This document shows, one piece after another, positions 26,644 to 35,865 of a stretch of DNA of 64,000 bases. Origin of the DNA: Gimesia algae (GTDB lineage: Bacteria; Planctomycetota; Planctomycetia; Planctomycetales; Planctomycetaceae); contig NZ_CP036343.1 in the NCBI RefSeq assembly GCF_007746795.1, positions 5,121,357 through 5,185,356 on the forward strand, in the 5' to 3' direction. The stretch's first letter is position 1. Every line of letters starts with the position of its first letter. A model generated the notes under the pieces. It ran no database searches, had not been told where the DNA came from, and saw only the letters and a list, made by a program, of their open reading frames with translations. The translations under genes were made by a program, and so were the position numbers.

Positions 26644-28121
26644 TACCCGAACTCCATCTTCCCTGGATGGAATTGTCGATCCTGATCACGCTGCTTGGCG
26701 CACTTTGGGTCCGAACGATACATGATCGAGACAAGGCCTACAGGAGTTGCCTCCTGATCTGCGGTCTGGTTTTTCTCACATCCATCTGTGAATGGATTGA
26801 CTTCGAAAGCCTGCATGCTTTTGAGGCACGAGACCATTTCAATATCTTTAAACTGCTCTTTAATAAAAATATCTTTATCGTGGACGAACTCAGTGCGCCT
26901 TTGCTTCCCCTGGCAGCTCTGCTGTATCTGCTTACCGTTCTTTCGACGTTGAAAACCAAGGGACACCGTTTTTCATTCAGCAGTACTCTGCTGTCAGAAT
27001 CTATTCTGTTAGCCACATTGAGCAGCCGGGAATTATGGGTGATTATCTCGTTACTTTCTGTTGCTACGATACTCCCTTACCTGGAAATCAGAGCCAATAA
27101 ACGATCGACTCGTGTGTATGTTCTGCATATGGGTCTCTTTATCACTCTATTAGTTGTCGGAGGAGTCCTTTCCAGCTTCGGTGAGGCCGGTGATTTGATT
27201 TCACTGATTGCAGGGGCTTTTCTGACGACTGCCGCTCTGCTACGCAGCGGTATCATTCCATTGCACTGCTGGATGACGGATCTCTTTGAGAAGGCAACCT
27301 TCGGAACTGCATTACTGTTTGTCGCTCCGATGACGGGAGCCTATGCGGTAGTGAGACTGGTTTTTCCGATCGCCCCAGATTGGGCATTACAGGGCATCGC
27401 CCTGGTTTCACTGACAACCGCCGTTTATGCGGCTTGTATGACTCTGGTGCAACGGGAAGCGCGACGATTCTTCTGTTATCTGTTTTTGAGTCACTCGTCA
27501 CTTGTGCTGGTCGGGTTAGAAATGGCGACTCCCCTGGGGTTAACGGGAGGACTCTGTGTCTGGATTTCCGTCGGAATTTCGCTGGCAGGATTTGCTTTGA
27601 CATTCCGCTCCATCGAAGCCAGAATCGGTCGAATCTCTCTCGTAGAATACCACGGACTCTATGATCACACTCCCACACTGGCAGCATTATTCCTGGTAAC
27701 CGGCCTGGCATCAATTGGTTTTCCCGGAACGGTTGGATTCATCGGAACCGAACTACTGATTGAGGGAGCAATTGAAGTTTATCCCCTCGTTGGAACCGCT
27801 GTTGTGATTGCCGCCGCGTTAAACAGTATTGCTATTCTGCAGGCCTATTTTCGCGTCTTTACCGGAGCACGGCACACATCCTCCATTTCGCTCCGTGCAC
27901 GACCTTCAGAACATGTGGCGATTTTAATTCTGGTAGCCCTGATCCTGGGTGGAGGACTGTATCCACAACCAGGAGTCACTTCCAGAAATCATGCCGCCAT
28001 AGAACTGATTCATCTGCGGGAAACCATTTTCCGTAAATCAGAGATTGATTCAAAGATCAGCGAAATAGATTTACCGGAATCAACACAACCCTTAATCGGT
28101 TTACGCCAAGATTTAAGATGA
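26640..28121 (+). CDS. Second complex-I-like membrane subunit (NuoM/NuoN-like)
   Basis: A 493-residue protein with about 13-14 hydrophobic segments. It belongs to the proton-conducting membrane transporter family but differs from its neighbour: [25 protein letters not shown] takes the place of the NuoM segment KMPMVPLHGWLPDAH, so the TM7 Lys appears replaced by Arg. [18 protein letters not shown] and [18 protein letters not shown] match the later helices. It starts in the last codon region of the DabB-like gene. A two-subunit membrane arm for one DabA is less common than the DabA-DabB pair. The function as a proton channel or structural partner is inferred from family and context. Confidence 0.85.
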   Translation: MIPELHLPWMELSILITLLGALWVRTIHDRDKAYRSCLLICGLVFLTSICEWIDFESLHAFEARDHFNIFKLLFNKNIFIVDELSAPLLPLAALLYLLTVLSTLKTKGHRFSFSSTLLSESILLATLSSRELWVIISLLSVATILPYLEIRANKRSTRVYVLHMGLFITLLVVGGVLSSFGEAGDLISLIAGAFLTTAALLRSGIIPLHCWMTDLFEKATFGTALLFVAPMTGAYAVVRLVFPIAPDWALQGIALVSLTTAVYAACMTLVQREARRFFCYLFLSHSSLVLVGLEMATPLGLTGGLCVWISVGISLAGFALTFRSIEARIGRISLVEYHGLYDHTPTLAALFLVTGLASIGFPGTVGFIGTELLIEGAIEVYPLVGTAVVIAAALNSIAILQAYFRVFTGARHTSSISLRARPSEHVAILILVALILGGGLYPQPGVTSRNHAAIELIHLRETIFRKSEIDSKISEIDLPESTQPLIGLRQDLR

Positions 28122-28280
28122 TGAAATTCAAATCCACCCTCCCCTTAAGCTGAACCAGTGTTTTTTTCAGGTACGGCAGTACGTGTCACCTTACTGTATT
28201 TGCTTGCTTGCGATTCTGGCTACCGGGTTATAAAGTGTTGTGCTGGAAGATATTTTTTATTGATAGCAGAAAGACTGACT

Positions 28281-28823
28281 GTGCCACAATCAAATATTGC
28301 CCGCATTGGAATTGTAACCGTTTCCGACCGCGCCAGCCGTGGCGAGTATGAAGACCGCGGCGGTCCTGCGATCCAGGACTATCTTTCGGAAATTCTGACC
28401 AGTGACTGGCTGCCTGTCGCGCGCGTCATTCCCGATGAACTGCAGACGATTACAAAGACTCTGAAAGAACTCTGCGATCAGGAGCAGTGCTGTCTGATAG
28501 TGACCACTGGCGGCACCGGCCCGGCGAAGCGGGACATCACCCCCGAAGCAACACTGGCTGTTTCTGAAAAAGAGATGCCGGGCTTTGGAGAATTGATGCG
28601 AAAGGTTTCGCTGGAAAAAGTTCCGACCGCGATCTTGTCCCGACAGACGGCTGTCATCAGAGGCGGAACCCTGATCATCAATCTGCCAGGTCAGCCGAAG
28701 GCGATTCAGGAATGCCTCGACGCTGTGTTCCCTGCAATACCTTATTGCATTGACCTGTTGGAAGGACCGTTTCTGGAAACAGATGAAGCCCGCTTGAAAG
28801 CATTTCGCCCTAAAAAGAAATAA
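28281..28823 (+). CDS. mogA: MogA, molybdopterin adenylyltransferase
   Basis: A 180-residue MoCF-fold enzyme that activates molybdopterin with AMP for insertion of Mo. Motifs are RIGIVTVSDRASRGEYEDRGGPAI, LIVTTGGTGPAKRDITPEATL with the GGTG loop and the TPEA catalytic segment, and INLPGQPKAI. The frame is open from 28158, but the homologous part begins a few residues after the GTG at 28281. A TTG at 28260 is an alternative. The length matches MogA of E. coli (195 residues). A perfect terminator follows immediately. It stands alone, not in a moa/moe cluster. Confidence 0.9.
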   Translation: MPQSNIARIGIVTVSDRASRGEYEDRGGPAIQDYLSEILTSDWLPVARVIPDELQTITKTLKELCDQEQCCLIVTTGGTGPAKRDITPEATLAVSEKEMPGFGELMRKVSLEKVPTAILSRQTAVIRGGTLIINLPGQPKAIQECLDAVFPAIPYCIDLLEGPFLETDEARLKAFRPKKK

Positions 28824-28831
28824 GTGCAATA

Positions 28832-28871
28832 AAAAACAGAAGCATCCATACGAATGGATGCTTCTGTTTTT
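28832..28871. terminator. Bidirectional rho-independent terminator
   Basis: A perfect inverted repeat: 28832-28849 pairs with 28854-28871 around a 4-nt loop (ACGA), 18 pairs in all. The outer pairs are A-T runs, so both strands end in a U-run. It serves the convergent mogA and TatD-family genes. Confidence 0.9.
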
Positions 28872-28894
28872 ATCTTCAAATCTGAGTATCAGAG

Positions 28895-29746
28895 TTAATT
28901 CTGTACTAAATTCTCACTGTCCTCTTCAATCGTTTCCAGTCGAACTGGCTTGATATCAAACTTGGGATTCTGCCCCAGGAATCGAGCCGGATTGTTGTGG
29001 AAGACCTCGATCGCATCCTGCACGGAATACCCGCGCGCCCGGTACTGCACGACACACTCCTGCAGCGTGAAAGGATCGCTGGGGCCCCAGTCAGCTGAAG
29101 AATTCACCAGAATTCGCTCGTGACCATACATTTCCAGCATGTCGACGGCCCGTTTGGGAGTACACTTGGTAATGGGATACAAAGTAAATCCGACCCAGTA
29201 GCCTGCTTCCAGGGGTTCGCGAATGGTGTGTTCTTCGACGTGGTCAATCCAGACCCGTTCAGGATTGACATTCATATGCGACAGCACTTCCAGCGTCCGT
29301 TTGGTGCCCCGCACTTTATCCTGCAGGTGGGGTGTATGAATCAGAATCAGCTGATCATACTTGATGGCCTGTTCGACCTGCGCTTCGAAAATTTCTTCTT
29401 CATTTTTGGTTGTTTTGTGAAAGCCGATTTCACCCACACCCAGTACCGTCGGTTTCTTATAAAACTCAGGCATATGCTTGAGCACTTCGCGGCTGAGTTC
29501 CGGATTCTCTGCTTCTTTGGGGTTCACGGCAACCCAGCAGTAATGCTTGATACCATACTCGGCGGCACGCGTTGGTTCGAATTCGCTGATCTGGTGAAAG
29601 TAATCTATAAAGGTTTCCGGGTACAGACGGTCAAAGCCAGCCCAGAATGCGGGTTCCGCAACGGCAACCACGCCGGACATGGCCATGCGTTCGTAGTCCT
29701 GGGCTGTACGGGCAATTGCGTGATAATGAGGTTGAATGATTTGCAT
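28895..29746 (-). CDS. TatD-family metal-dependent hydrolase (EboB-like)
   Basis: A 283-residue amidohydrolase-type TIM barrel. It has the HxH metal pair (His7 and His9 in PHYHA), the GVGEIGFHK strand with a metal Glu, IHTPH, DHVEEH, and NSSADWGPSDP with the late Asp. This pattern fits the TatD group, and the length and overall wording resemble the hydrolase of the ebo clusters rather than DNase TatD. No ebo neighbours (UbiA-type prenyltransferase, dehydroquinate-synthase-like) are present here. It reads toward the shared terminator. An in vivo substrate cannot be named. Confidence 0.8.
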   Translation of the reverse strand: MQIIQPHYHAIARTAQDYERMAMSGVVAVAEPAFWAGFDRLYPETFIDYFHQISEFEPTRAAEYGIKHYCWVAVNPKEAENPELSREVLKHMPEFYKKPTVLGVGEIGFHKTTKNEEEIFEAQVEQAIKYDQLILIHTPHLQDKVRGTKRTLEVLSHMNVNPERVWIDHVEEHTIREPLEAGYWVGFTLYPITKCTPKRAVDMLEMYGHERILVNSSADWGPSDPFTLQECVVQYRARGYSVQDAIEVFHNNPARFLGQNPKFDIKPVRLETIEEDSENLVQN

Positions 29747-29908
29747 AATCGTCTCACTGATAAAATCTGATTGAAGCGGGGAGGGAGGAGTTCGGTTCGA
29801 CTAGTGGTCCATTAATACCTGTCTTAGCAGGTGGCCCCTATCAGGCGAGCACGCCATCGATCGAGCGTACCATTTTAGCCAACGTGCCATTCCAGGTCTG
29901 ATAAGACT

Positions 29909-30148
29909 CTAGTCGAGATCTGAGAATAGCAACAGCATCCGCTCTGATCGATTGGGCAGATGGCTCTCCTCTTTCAAAAGGCTGATTGCCTCACTCAGGA
30001 GTTCCAACCGGGAATCCTGAAATGCATCTGCCCCCTCTTCATGATCGTGGGCCCGGTCGATGCGATCCAAGGTCGCAGCAAGTTCTACCAAAGCACAACG
30101 GGCTTCGAGATATTCTCGATCCAAAACCTGTAAAGCTGTTTGCATCAT
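29909..30148 (-). CDS. Small hypothetical helical protein
   Basis: A 79-residue acidic, predicted all-helical protein (LDREYLEARCALVELAATLDRIDRA, then RLELLSEAISLLKEE). It starts at a double ATG with AAAGG 6 nt upstream. It is 162 nt upstream of the TatD-family gene on the same strand and may be cotranscribed. No family is recognised and no signal peptide is seen. Confidence 0.55.
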   Translation of the reverse strand: MMQTALQVLDREYLEARCALVELAATLDRIDRAHDHEEGADAFQDSRLELLSEAISLLKEESHLPNRSERMLLLFSDLD

Positions 30149-30405
30149 TTAAACCTTTCGGATTTTTACGTCTGGTGAAGCTCCTTGATGATACACGCGC
30201 GTTTTCGACGAATCCTCAGCATCGACCTTCATAAAGCAGGGACAAGCGGATTCGAAAAACGCGTCAAAGAACCCGATTCCGGGCTCAATGAGTCACTCCT
30301 TATTATATACCTTACATCGGTACTTCCTACTCCCTCAACTGAATTCAACTTACTTTCCCCGAAAGTGGAAACAAAATTTCAGTATAAATACATCAGTCGT
30401 AGTAA

Positions 30406-30921
30406 TTACGGCGAGTAAAAAACTGGATGATACAGGGCTCTTCCGGGTTTCTTCTGAAAACCAGCCTGTTCCAGAAAATGAATCATAAAGGCATCCCGGT
30501 TTTCGCCGGTAAAGTCACATGTAAGTCCGTACTGCCAGGCGGGTTCAAAGTCAAAACGGGGATAATATTCCGGATGCCCCAATACGATCACAAACTGCTG
30601 ACTCCGATTCTGTAGCTCCTGCAAACCTGCTTGCACTAATTGAGACCCGACTCTCTGCTTTTGAAATTCAGGCAAAACAGCCAGGGGTGCCAGCCCCCAT
30701 CCGTGAATTTCAGAACCGTCTGTATAGTTGATCTCAGCCGGGGTAAACAGAATATGGCCAATTAGTTGATGATCATCACAGATTGCAACCAGGGAAACCT
30801 GTTCCGGACATTCCTCTCTCAAGCGGTCCACCAGATTCGCTTCCGCAGGTTGGCCGAAAGCCGCTTCGTGGACCGCTCTGATGGCGGCGCTATCCGATGT
30901 TTGTTCAAAGCGAATCTGCAT
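30406..30921 (-). CDS. GNAT family N-acetyltransferase
   Basis: A 171-residue GNAT protein. The acetyl-CoA motif A is visible (WGLAPLAVLPEFQKQRVGSQLVQAGL), preceded by the SLVAICDDHQLIGHILF strand and followed by VIVLGHPEYYPRFDFEPA, a pattern common in YhbS-type members. It starts 6 nt after the ZnuA-like lipoprotein gene and is the last gene of a tightly packed operon. It is cytosolic. The acceptor is unknown. Its place in a metal- or envelope-related operon is of interest but unexplained. Confidence 0.85.
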   Translation of the reverse strand: MQIRFEQTSDSAAIRAVHEAAFGQPAEANLVDRLREECPEQVSLVAICDDHQLIGHILFTPAEINYTDGSEIHGWGLAPLAVLPEFQKQRVGSQLVQAGLQELQNRSQQFVIVLGHPEYYPRFDFEPAWQYGLTCDFTGENRDAFMIHFLEQAGFQKKPGRALYHPVFYSP

Positions 30922-30926
30922 CGTGT

Positions 30927-31880
30927 TTATTTCTCAGGGGAAGATGTTTTTTGTTGCTGTTTCAGAAATTTTTGCAGATGGATTAACTGCAGTTGCATGT
31001 TACTGACATAATCTCCCTGAGTCGGAGCCATAGTCAATGGATTGAGCGTAAATACTGAAATCCCCTGCTCCTGGAGCCTCTTGGTTAGTTCTTGACCAGG
31101 CTCCGTTTCGCACAACATTAAGGAAATATTCTGTTGTTCCTGTAAAGACTTGAGCTGCTCCCAGTCCTCCAGGTTCGGTTTTACATTCGATTTCCAGTGC
31201 AGTTGATGCATGGTCCAATCACAACGTTTTGCCAGATACTGATACACGGGCCGACGGCAATACCAGTGTAGTCCCGGATATCCTTCCTGAATCTGATCCA
31301 GTTGCTGGTTTAACGGTTTCAAAGAGACCTTCAGTTTCTCCAGGTTGGCCCTGATCTCTTTTTCTGATTCCGGATCCAGATTGATCAAGCGTTCTGCAAT
31401 CGCATCCGCCTGCCTTGCCATCAGACGGGGATCGAGCCAGAAAAAAGCGACCGTGCCCGCATGTGAGTGCGCCCCACCTGTTCCATGGCGATGAACTTCA
31501 AAATCAGGGACGGTAATCAAGGCATCTTTGATCGCCAGGGAGGTTCTCAATACTTTGGAGCGAGGCAAGGAGAGTTTTTTGACCCAGTCCGCAAAGTCAG
31601 CACCATTCGTGATGATCAGATCCGCCTGCTGAATGGTCTGGATTGTCGCATCCCCTGGTAACCAAATTTCTGGATTCTCATCAGGGGGAACCGGATTCAA
31701 AATCTGAAACTCCGGCCCGACCAGTGACTCGATAATAAACTGCAGCGGATAATTGACCACGACCACAAGTCGAGGTCTCTCACCTGTCCCCTGCTGCTGA
31801 ACCTCATCCGTTTTCGACTGACAGGCGGAAATCATCAACAGGAAGAACAAGCTGAATACTTTTAATACAGGTTGCATCAT
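30927..31880 (-). CDS. ZnuA-like metal ABC substrate-binding lipoprotein
   Basis: A 317-residue lipoprotein of the metal-binding cluster-9 ABC family. The signal peptide ends in the lipobox MISAC. The mature part has LVVVVNYPLQFIIESL, ITNGADFADWV, a His-rich loop (EVHRHGTGGAHSHAG) followed by FFWLDPRLMARQADAIAERL, and a later MLCETEPGQELTKRL. This order matches ZnuA/TroA. The start is set at the ATG at 31880, because the longer frame lies inside the permease gene. The gap from the permease stop is 8 nt. Its ABC partners are FtsX and LolD types, not ZnuB/ZnuC. Confidence 0.85.
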   Translation of the reverse strand: MMQPVLKVFSLFFLLMISACQSKTDEVQQQGTGERPRLVVVVNYPLQFIIESLVGPEFQILNPVPPDENPEIWLPGDATIQTIQQADLIITNGADFADWVKKLSLPRSKVLRTSLAIKDALITVPDFEVHRHGTGGAHSHAGTVAFFWLDPRLMARQADAIAERLINLDPESEKEIRANLEKLKVSLKPLNQQLDQIQEGYPGLHWYCRRPVYQYLAKRCDWTMHQLHWKSNVKPNLEDWEQLKSLQEQQNISLMLCETEPGQELTKRLQEQGISVFTLNPLTMAPTQGDYVSNMQLQLIHLQKFLKQQQKTSSPEK

Positions 31881-31888
31881 CGACACCA

Positions 31889-33067
31889 CTAGATAAACCA
31901 CATTTGCATTAATTGATGAATATACACTCGCAGCACTGCTGTCAGAATTAAAACAACAATCAGACTGGCAGCAAAGATGAAACACAACTCTGTCAACTGC
32001 AGTTTCCAGATCGTCGAACGACTACAGCCCAACTGGAACATTGTCTGCCGCTCCCGCTGTCGTAATCTCAGCGACAGAATAAACACCAGTGCCAACAGTA
32101 AGCCTACCGAAATCGAAACCAGTAGCGTATTCGCATCGAACAGCTGTTTGACGCGAAAGATCAGTTGTAGTAATTCATTTACGATCTCGACGGGGCGGAT
32201 CAACTGAATGGCAGACTCTTTTGTATCATACATCCCCAGCAGCAGCACTTCCGATTTCGGATCGTAGGGAACCAGAATCATTGATGTCACAGGAAAGGAC
32301 TCAATCTCACCATGAAAGTGAAATGACGCCAGATTGTCTTCGGTTACTTCATTGAACTGGGGTACCGCTGCATTTGCGACCGTGCTCTGTCCCTGCTGTT
32401 GCAGGACCAGCGCTGTGTCTGTTTTCGCATTGATACTCTGATGACCATGCCCGATACCAGAGATAATCCATTCCGTCTTCAGATCGACAAAAACAGCATC
32501 GTCATCGGGGGAATATGCCTGGGCCAACACTCCTACAACTCGCATCTTGAGTGGATAGTTACCTGACAGATCGAAAACGTTTAAGGGATCAGACATCAAC
32601 CGATCTCCCGGCTTCAGTTGCAGTCTCTCCGCAACGTTGCAACCAATTACGCAATCACCCAGTCGCTGCAGGCTGGTACCCTCTGCAATTTGAAGTTTAC
32701 GGAACTCAAAGTAATCCAGGGTCGTTCCCACAATCGAAGCGTCTTGCGCAGTAAATCGGACCGCCAGAGGAATGGGCAGGGCGTAACCTGTTTCCTGTAT
32801 CGTTTCCACTTCCTGCATGGTGGTCGGTTCCAGGTCTGCCTGGTTGAAATACATACTCTGCAACGCCAGGTCGAAGCGACTCCCCTTCATACCAGCCACC
32901 AGGGGTGTTGTATTGGCGCGGGCCATCAGATCACGCTCGAACTGTGTCACTCCAAATTGCAGCAGTACCGGCAATAATATCGCCAGCGAGACACATAAAA
33001 CCAATGTGATCGTCTTAATCCTGTTGTAAAGTAGATAGCGGATTGTCAGTCGGAGAATTCCACTCAT
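31889..33067 (-). CDS. FtsX/MacB-type ABC permease
   Basis: A 392-residue membrane protein. One transmembrane helix at the N-terminus (ITLVLCVSLAILLPVLLQFG), a large extracytoplasmic region (about residues 35-275) and three C-terminal helices (VSISVGLLLALVFILSLRL, and LCFIFAASLIVVLILTAVLRV) show the FtsX-like topology. The periplasmic part resembles MacB-type core domain with AERLQLKPGDRLMSDP. It overlaps the ATPase by 4 nt and precedes the ZnuA-like gene by 8 nt. Such permeases usually transmit force or extrude lipoproteins rather than import metal. Confidence 0.85.
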   Translation of the reverse strand: MSGILRLTIRYLLYNRIKTITLVLCVSLAILLPVLLQFGVTQFERDLMARANTTPLVAGMKGSRFDLALQSMYFNQADLEPTTMQEVETIQETGYALPIPLAVRFTAQDASIVGTTLDYFEFRKLQIAEGTSLQRLGDCVIGCNVAERLQLKPGDRLMSDPLNVFDLSGNYPLKMRVVGVLAQAYSPDDDAVFVDLKTEWIISGIGHGHQSINAKTDTALVLQQQGQSTVANAAVPQFNEVTEDNLASFHFHGEIESFPVTSMILVPYDPKSEVLLLGMYDTKESAIQLIRPVEIVNELLQLIFRVKQLFDANTLLVSISVGLLLALVFILSLRLRQRERQTMFQLGCSRSTIWKLQLTELCFIFAASLIVVLILTAVLRVYIHQLMQMWFI

Positions 33068-33735
33068 GACACTGATGCAACCTCATGAAACTGTTCAATA
33101 TCGATGGTGCGGTCAAACTGGTCTAACAGACGATCATCGTGCGTCACCATAATCAGCGTAGCATTGGTCCGCGCAGCATGTTCCAGCAGCAAATCACGAA
33201 TCAAACGCTTGTTCGCAGGATCTAGATTCCCGGTTGGTTCATCGGCTAACAGGATCTCAGGTTGAGGCAATAGTGCCCGACAGATGGCAACCCGCTGGCG
33301 TTCTCCTTGTGAGATCTGATCGATTCGACCATTTAAGTATTGATCGATCTGCATGGAAACCGCTAATTCCTGTACACGGTCCTGCACGCTCTGATCCAGC
33401 TTCAACGCCTGATTGATGTAGTAGGGAAGCAAAATATTTTCACGTACATTCAGATACTCGATTAACTCAAATTCCTGAAAGACAAAACCGATGTTTGAAA
33501 TTCGATAAACGCGTCTCTGACTGTCATTGAGTGTTTTCAAATCGACATTACAGGAAATGAGAGTGCCCTGATTCGGAACTAGAATTCCGGAGATTAAATT
33601 CAGTAACGTCGTTTTCCCACAGCCACTTGGTCCGATCACTGCGACTTTTTCTCGATCCTTTATTTCCAGTTGAGGAATGCTCAGCTGAAACGGGGATTGC
33701 GGATAGCGGAACTGAAGCTGTTGCAGGCGGATCAT
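33064..33735 (-). CDS. LolD-type ABC ATPase
   Basis: A 223-residue ATPase of the LolD/MacB/FtsE group. Walker A is GPSGCGKTT, the Q-loop is in IGFVFQEFELIEYL, the signature is ISQGERQRVAICRALL and Walker B is ILLADEPTGNLD, with the switch His in MVTHDDRLL. The signature carries SQGE instead of the usual SGGE. It overlaps the first operon gene and the permease by 4 nt each. Confidence 0.93.
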   Translation of the reverse strand: MIRLQQLQFRYPQSPFQLSIPQLEIKDREKVAVIGPSGCGKTTLLNLISGILVPNQGTLISCNVDLKTLNDSQRRVYRISNIGFVFQEFELIEYLNVRENILLPYYINQALKLDQSVQDRVQELAVSMQIDQYLNGRIDQISQGERQRVAICRALLPQPEILLADEPTGNLDPANKRLIRDLLLEHAARTNATLIMVTHDDRLLDQFDRTIDIEQFHEVASVS

Positions 33736-35687
33736 GGCGAACTCGTATCAGCGGACTGTTTCTCGGGAACCGTCTCCTCGGACTCCATGGGAGCTTCCTC
33801 TTTGACTTCACGCAATCTGGTTTTAAAATGCAGACGTTTTTCATCCAGCAGGTCCATACCAGTCAACTTCCAGGAACCCTCAACTGGTTCCAGATAAAAG
33901 ATGCCTTCATACTGGTTCGTACGCGTATGGATATGCCCCCAATGTTCGACGGTGCCTGCGACGGTCCAGGTTGATTTCACGGCGAAACTGCGTTCATCCT
34001 GAGAACCTTTGACTTTCCCCCCCCGTGCAGGCAGGAGTTTGACGGATTCCCAGTTGACGTCAGTCACACGCGAGATCGCGCCCCCCTGCTCCTGCATTTT
34101 CAGACTCTGGTTAATCTGTCGATACAGTGTCTCCAGAAAAGATCCCTCGGCACTTTTCGCCAAGGCATCATAAACATCACTGTCAGAGTGATAATCAAAC
34201 GATCGGTAAATGTTCTTATGCAGCGTTTTGAAGACTGCTTCTGCTTTATCAGTGGAAACCGCAGGCGCGAGATGCAGCGGACTGGCAAAGCTGACCTGAG
34301 CCAGGGGCAGGCAGAGCAGACTGACAAAAAACAACACAGCAACAGCAGTCAACGTCCGCTTGTATGAGTGTCCTCGACGCAGCAGACTCAGGCTCATCAT
34401 GAGACACAACAGAAATCCGAAACCACTCACTACAGGGATCGTCCATATAGGTCGTGGCGGCAGCATGACTGCGACCGGATTTACATCCAGGCTGACTTTC
34501 CGTCCCGGGTTTTCCCACTTGAATTCACTGTTCCGCTCTAATTTGGAAAAGACAGGTCTGTAGGACTGATCAAAGGCAAAGCAGACTGATTCCACACTCC
34601 AGACGCTGCGATTAAACATATCCCAAGTGACTTTTACCGTATCGGGAGTCCCTTTGGTGCTGTAAGTCAGTATGACTCCTACGCGGGCATTCGCCAGGCT
34701 GACCCGCTTTTTCTCTGCTGGTTTGGCAAAGTCAGTGAAATCGAGACCATAAAAGTCGAGCCTGGAGACCACTGGTTTGACAGTAATCCCATCAATCTCA
34801 ATCGGATTCGCTTTCGCAAAATACTCCTCGATCTTCACGCGGGATGCTTCCTGCTCTGCCACTGATAGAAAGTCCGGATCTTTTTTATCCAGAGTAAAAA
34901 ATGATTCCAGCGTTGCCAGGGGAATCAGAATTTCGTGGCGTACTTCGAAGTCTTCAATGTACAGAAATGAATAGATCGTCCCGTAGCTGGTAATTCCCAG
35001 CGTCTCTTCGCGACGTGCTTTGAGCCACTTCTGCCAGTCTGCCTCAGATGCATCAAGGTCTAGGGGAGGATGATCCCAATTGAAGCGAATCGTCTGCGGA
35101 TCGCGAGGCTTCATCGCTACGGCATACGGTGTTTCAGAGCCTTCCTGTTTCAGATTGAATCGAACCATCGCCGGAAAACCAGCGTTGGAATCAACCAGTT
35201 CCTGGCTGAAAGTCAGAAACTCGGGTGCTTTCTCCAGTGGATATTCCATTTCGAAAACCAGAGTAAACTGCATCAGGTCGCTCATGGCGACCCCTTCTGG
35301 CTTCACCGAAGAATCATCGACAGAGACGACCTTCCCCTGCAGTTTCTCTCCATTGATATCCCGGACCAGCAGACGGTCCAGCAGGAACTGTTTATGCTGT
35401 TCAATCGCTTTTTTGATTTTCGCCTGAGAAACGATGTTTTCTTCGTCAGGTTCCAGTTTCTGAAAGAAATACAGGTCTTCGACATAGATCTGCATCGAAA
35501 TCATAACTTTATCTCGAGTCACATACACGTTTTCCTGGCTGTCAGAAATCGGATGCGCATGACTTGCCCTGGGAACAAGTCCACAGATCATCAAAGTCAG
35601 ACAGAATAGAAAACGTAGCGAAAACCGTTTTTTCGAGCCAGTCAGCCTCTCAAACTCGCAGACTGTGTTGGCAACTCGCATGGTCAT
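33732..35687 (-). CDS. Exported membrane-anchored protein with HupE-like N-terminal region
   Basis: A 651-residue protein, the first gene of the operon. It has an N-terminal signal (about residues 20-43, ending HAHPIS), a long exported domain, two hydrophobic segments at about residues 415-470 (IPVVSGFGFLLCLMMSLSLL and LTAVAVLFFVSLLCLPL), then a soluble C-terminal domain ending in an acidic tail. The mature start (HAHPISDSQENVYVTRDKVM) resembles the extracytoplasmic opening of HupE/UreJ-type proteins, which handle metals, but the rest is unlike HupE. No family is recognised with certainty. It overlaps the ATPase gene by 4 nt. The substrate or partner is not known. Confidence 0.7.
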   Translation of the reverse strand: MTMRVANTVCEFERLTGSKKRFSLRFLFCLTLMICGLVPRASHAHPISDSQENVYVTRDKVMISMQIYVEDLYFFQKLEPDEENIVSQAKIKKAIEQHKQFLLDRLLVRDINGEKLQGKVVSVDDSSVKPEGVAMSDLMQFTLVFEMEYPLEKAPEFLTFSQELVDSNAGFPAMVRFNLKQEGSETPYAVAMKPRDPQTIRFNWDHPPLDLDASEADWQKWLKARREETLGITSYGTIYSFLYIEDFEVRHEILIPLATLESFFTLDKKDPDFLSVAEQEASRVKIEEYFAKANPIEIDGITVKPVVSRLDFYGLDFTDFAKPAEKKRVSLANARVGVILTYSTKGTPDTVKVTWDMFNRSVWSVESVCFAFDQSYRPVFSKLERNSEFKWENPGRKVSLDVNPVAVMLPPRPIWTIPVVSGFGFLLCLMMSLSLLRRGHSYKRTLTAVAVLFFVSLLCLPLAQVSFASPLHLAPAVSTDKAEAVFKTLHKNIYRSFDYHSDSDVYDALAKSAEGSFLETLYRQINQSLKMQEQGGAISRVTDVNWESVKLLPARGGKVKGSQDERSFAVKSTWTVAGTVEHWGHIHTRTNQYEGIFYLEPVEGSWKLTGMDLLDEKRLHFKTRLREVKEEAPMESEETVPEKQSADTSSP

Positions 35688-35865
35688 ATTTGAAATTCGC
35701 AGCAGAATGATTGTGAATCAATTAGGAGAGTGTCGATCGGGCAGGCTTTGTTACATTTCTGTACTATTTGATCCTACCGAGACACAGTATAGAATTGCAA
35801 TCGTGGCCTGCTTATAAGACACTACGAATAAAGAATTCACGATGCTTGAGAAAAAAGGGACTCCG

